Origin: a bacterium | Lineage (GTDB): Bacteria > Hydrogenedentota > Hydrogenedentia > Hydrogenedentiales > SLHB01 | Length of the DNA: 8,178 bases | Direction: 5' to 3' | NCBI GenBank assembly: GCA_024231375.1 | Contig: JAAEQP010001136.1 | Location: 1-8,178, forward strand | Shown: positions 6,947 to 8,178 of the stretch, piece after piece | How positions within the stretch are numbered: the stretch's first letter is position 1 | Layout: the number at the start of each line of letters is the position of its first letter | Position numbers and translations under genes: made by a program | The notes under the pieces: generated by a model | Databases searched by the model: none | The model's input: the letters and a program-made list of their open reading frames with translations, nothing else | What the model was told of the DNA's origin: nothing

Positions 6947-7965
6947 GACGATTCTCCTTGGCTGCTTCCAGTCAGGGAACCGCGGAACGCGGCCTCCTGC
7001 TCAACCAGCGCATCGATCCACGACTGCGAACCGCTCGGCTCGTTGCCGTCCGTTTCGTCGAGCCATTGGACGGTGCGTCGCACCCCTTCCTCAAACGACA
7101 GCAGGTCTGCATACTCCGGCACGTCCGCCTTCAGCAGCGCATTGGAATACGCCGCATGGTATTGGAAGTTCTCGTGAAGCATGCCCGTCATGTCACTGGG
7201 CGCCCCCGCGCAGATCTGTTCGCACGTCAAGCACGCGATATCCACCTCGCAGCCCAGTGCCTTGCCCATGGCCTGGTGGAAGGAGCGCCACGTCATGATC
7301 TCGTCGCCCACGATGTTGTACGTCTTGCCGATAGTGCTGTCGCGACCCAGGCAACCCACAAATCCTTTGGCTAAGTCGTCAATGTACCCGGGTTGCCACA
7401 TCCCGTAGCCGTCGCCGGAAACCAGGATGGGCCGACCGTCGCGAATCCGGCTCACCAAAGCCGCGTTGTACCCGAAGATGTCGAGAAGCGGCTGTCCCGG
7501 GCCATAGCAATGGGAAGGTCGGAACATCGTCACCGGAAACCCGGTCGAGGCATGGGCATCCATGAACACCGTTTCCGCCTCGCTCTTCGCCTTGCCGTAC
7601 TCGCTGACGGGCGTGTGCGGTTCGTCCTCGTCTGCCGGGACCTTCGTCAGCGGGCCTCCGTAGACGCAGACGGTGCTGCAGAACACGTACTGGGCCACAT
7701 GCCCGCCGAACACCTCCACAGCATGCGCCGCCGTCGCCGGGTCGAAGGTGATCATGTCGATGACGGCGTCAAACGTCTGGTCGCCCATGGTCTTGGCGAA
7801 TACCTCGAAGTCATCGCGGTCGCCGTGAATGGCCTCCACCTCCCGAGACAGCCGCGAATCGCTCTTCCCTCGATTGAAGAGCACGGGGTCGTGGCCCGTC
7901 TCCAGCAGACGTTCCACGATGGGGGTGCTGATAAGACCGGTTCCGCCAATGACAAGTACGCGCAT
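6943..7965 (-). CDS. NAD(P)-dependent SDR of the epimerase/dehydratase type
   Basis: I chose ATG 7965 (340 residues) because MRVLVIGGTGLIS is the natural SDR N-terminus. The open frame extends 23 codons further to 8034, but that extension (MEPWMALGRRW...) has no SDR character and overlaps a candidate promoter. The Rossmann motif is GGTGLIS (7-13), the variant with Ser at the last glycine seen in CSP41-like atypical SDRs. FNRGK (30-34) has Arg after strand 2, which may favour NADP. The catalytic set is present: CSTVCVYG (96-103) and YGKAK (Y123, K127). FRPSHCYGPG (148-157) and PGYIDDLAKGF (192-202) are typical of sugar-nucleotide epimerases and dehydratases. The C-terminal substrate domain contains an unusual cysteine group (C239, C245, C248, C252). 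The substrate is not known; a sugar or nucleotide sugar is likely. It overlaps the GH92 gene by 4 bp, which suggests a shared role in sugar handling (inference). Confidence 0.92.
   Translation of the reverse strand: MRVLVIGGTGLISTPIVERLLETGHDPVLFNRGKSDSRLSREVEAIHGDRDDFEVFAKTMGDQTFDAVIDMITFDPATAAHAVEVFGGHVAQYVFCSTVCVYGGPLTKVPADEDEPHTPVSEYGKAKSEAETVFMDAHASTGFPVTMFRPSHCYGPGQPLLDIFGYNAALVSRIRDGRPILVSGDGYGMWQPGYIDDLAKGFVGCLGRDSTIGKTYNIVGDEIMTWRSFHQAMGKALGCEVDIACLTCEQICAGAPSDMTGMLHENFQYHAAYSNALLKADVPEYADLLSFEEGVRRTVQWLDETDGNEPSGSQSWIDALVEQEAAFRGSLTGSSQGESS
6954..6959 (-). promoter_or_regulatory. Ribosome binding site of the GH92 gene, inside the SDR coding sequence
   Basis: AAGGAG on the - strand lies 7 nt before the GH92 ATG (6944-6946) and within the last codons of the SDR gene. 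Together with the ATGA stop/start overlap it allows both re-initiation and independent ribosome loading for the mannosidase. Confidence 0.8.
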
Positions 7966-8032
7966 GGTGAGTTGTTCCCGTAGGTTCGGTAGTTCTGTTG
8001 CCCATCGACGCCCGAGCGCCATCCACGGTTCC

Positions 8033-8062
8033 ATGGTAGCCCCATCGCACGGGAAGCATCAA
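8033..8062 (-). promoter_or_regulatory. Weak candidate promoter for the SDR-GH92 operon
   Basis: On the - strand TTGATG (8057-8062) and TACCAT (8033-8038) are 18 bp apart, each with 4 of 6 consensus bases. The predicted transcript starts near 8026, giving a leader of about 60 nt to ATG 7965 and excluding the upstream ATG at 8034. An alternative -10-like TATACG lies inside the palindrome at 8101-8122. No experimental or comparative support is available. Confidence 0.3.
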
Positions 8063-8091
8063 TGCCGGCAGGCAAGAGCGGCGCCCCGTCG

Positions 8092-8127
8092 CATGCGACC
8101 GATAGGTCGTATAGGACCTATCAGCGG
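8092..8127. repeat. Four 9-bp-period units containing an 8-bp perfect inverted repeat
   Basis: The sequence reads as four nonamers in phase: CATGCGACC (8092), GATAGGTCG (8101), TATAGGACC (8110) and TATCAGCGG (8119), sharing the pattern NATNNGNCN; the first and last units are degenerate. Within it GATAGGTC (8101-8108) and GACCTATC (8115-8122) form a perfect inverted repeat with a 6-nt loop. A competing smaller hairpin pairs CGACC (8096-8100) with GGTCG (8105-8109). No T-run follows on either strand, so it is not an intrinsic terminator. It could be an operator for the SDR-GH92 operon or a member of a dispersed intergenic repeat family. The stretch from 8035 to the right edge holds no gene that I can support. 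Confidence 0.5.
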
Positions 8128-8178
8128 GGCTGTTGAAGAAATCCCGGAGTGCCAAGGCCTGCCGACTAAACACAAGCA

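Noticed and set aside
6327..6947. GNDD in place of the commoner GNED in the GH92 catalytic domain as a sign of changed activity (motif itself at residues 681-684, near 4895-4906)
   Set aside because: Asp for Glu at this position is, from memory, seen in other GH92 subgroups, and the second Asp is kept, so it is not strong evidence of altered function.
7966..8034. Longer N-terminus for the SDR starting at ATG 8034
   Set aside because: The extra 23 residues lack any SDR feature, the Rossmann strand starts immediately at Met 7965, and the upstream ATG falls within a candidate -10 box.
8128..8178. CTGTTGAAGAAAT near the right edge, resembling the TTTTTCAACAGCC ends of some insertion sequences
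   Set aside because: The match is short and imperfect, no transposase fragment or partner repeat is in the window, and the edge cuts off further sequence.

Overview
This is an 8.2 kb stretch of bacterial chromosome at roughly 60% G+C by eye. It carries five protein genes packed tightly, with no RNA genes, CRISPR array or complete mobile element. The gene content suggests a free-living, glycan-degrading Gram-negative-type bacterium: an exported GH92 mannosidase, an exported sialidase-like BNR protein fused to a SUMF1-type domain, and an atypical SDR of the GGTGLIS type. Planctomycetota, Lentisphaerota or Hydrogenedentota-like lineages would fit. This is an inference from gene content; no marker gene in the window settles it.

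Layout. At the left edge a + strand gene, missing only its first few codons, encodes a DPM1-like family 2 glycosyltransferase fused to a class I SAM-dependent methyltransferase (to 1415). After a 51 bp gap with no visible terminator, it converges on a - strand response regulator (1467-2387) with an intact receiver and a GGDEF-type output domain. That output domain has lost the GGDEF catalytic motif but keeps the RxxD inhibitory-site motif. A divergent intergenic region (2388-2585) holds candidate sigma70-type promoters in both directions. To its right, a + strand gene with a textbook ribosome binding site encodes an exported SUMF1/FGE-fold domain joined to a four-Asp-box BNR (sialidase-like) propeller (2586-4601).

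That gene ends 5 bp from the stop of a convergent - strand pair. The pair is an NAD(P)-dependent SDR (6943-7965) followed, with a 4 bp ATGA overlap, by a membrane-anchored GH92 alpha-mannosidase (4607-6946). It is probably one translationally coupled transcript, starting from a candidate promoter near 8033-8062. Further right, at 8092-8127, is a short 9-bp-periodic, palindrome-containing repeat with no gene.

How the genes may work together (inference): the GH92 enzyme and the sialidase-like protein both look built to act on external glycans in the periplasm or outside. The SDR could modify a released sugar or a nucleotide sugar. The response regulator is transcribed divergently from the SUMF1-BNR gene and might link c-di-GMP sensing to it. 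The glycosyltransferase-methyltransferase looks like a separate cell-surface or polyprenyl-linked glycan function. No known defence, secretion or mobile system is visible. The most unusual items are the two multidomain fusions, the catalytically degenerate GGDEF domain and the right-hand repeat.
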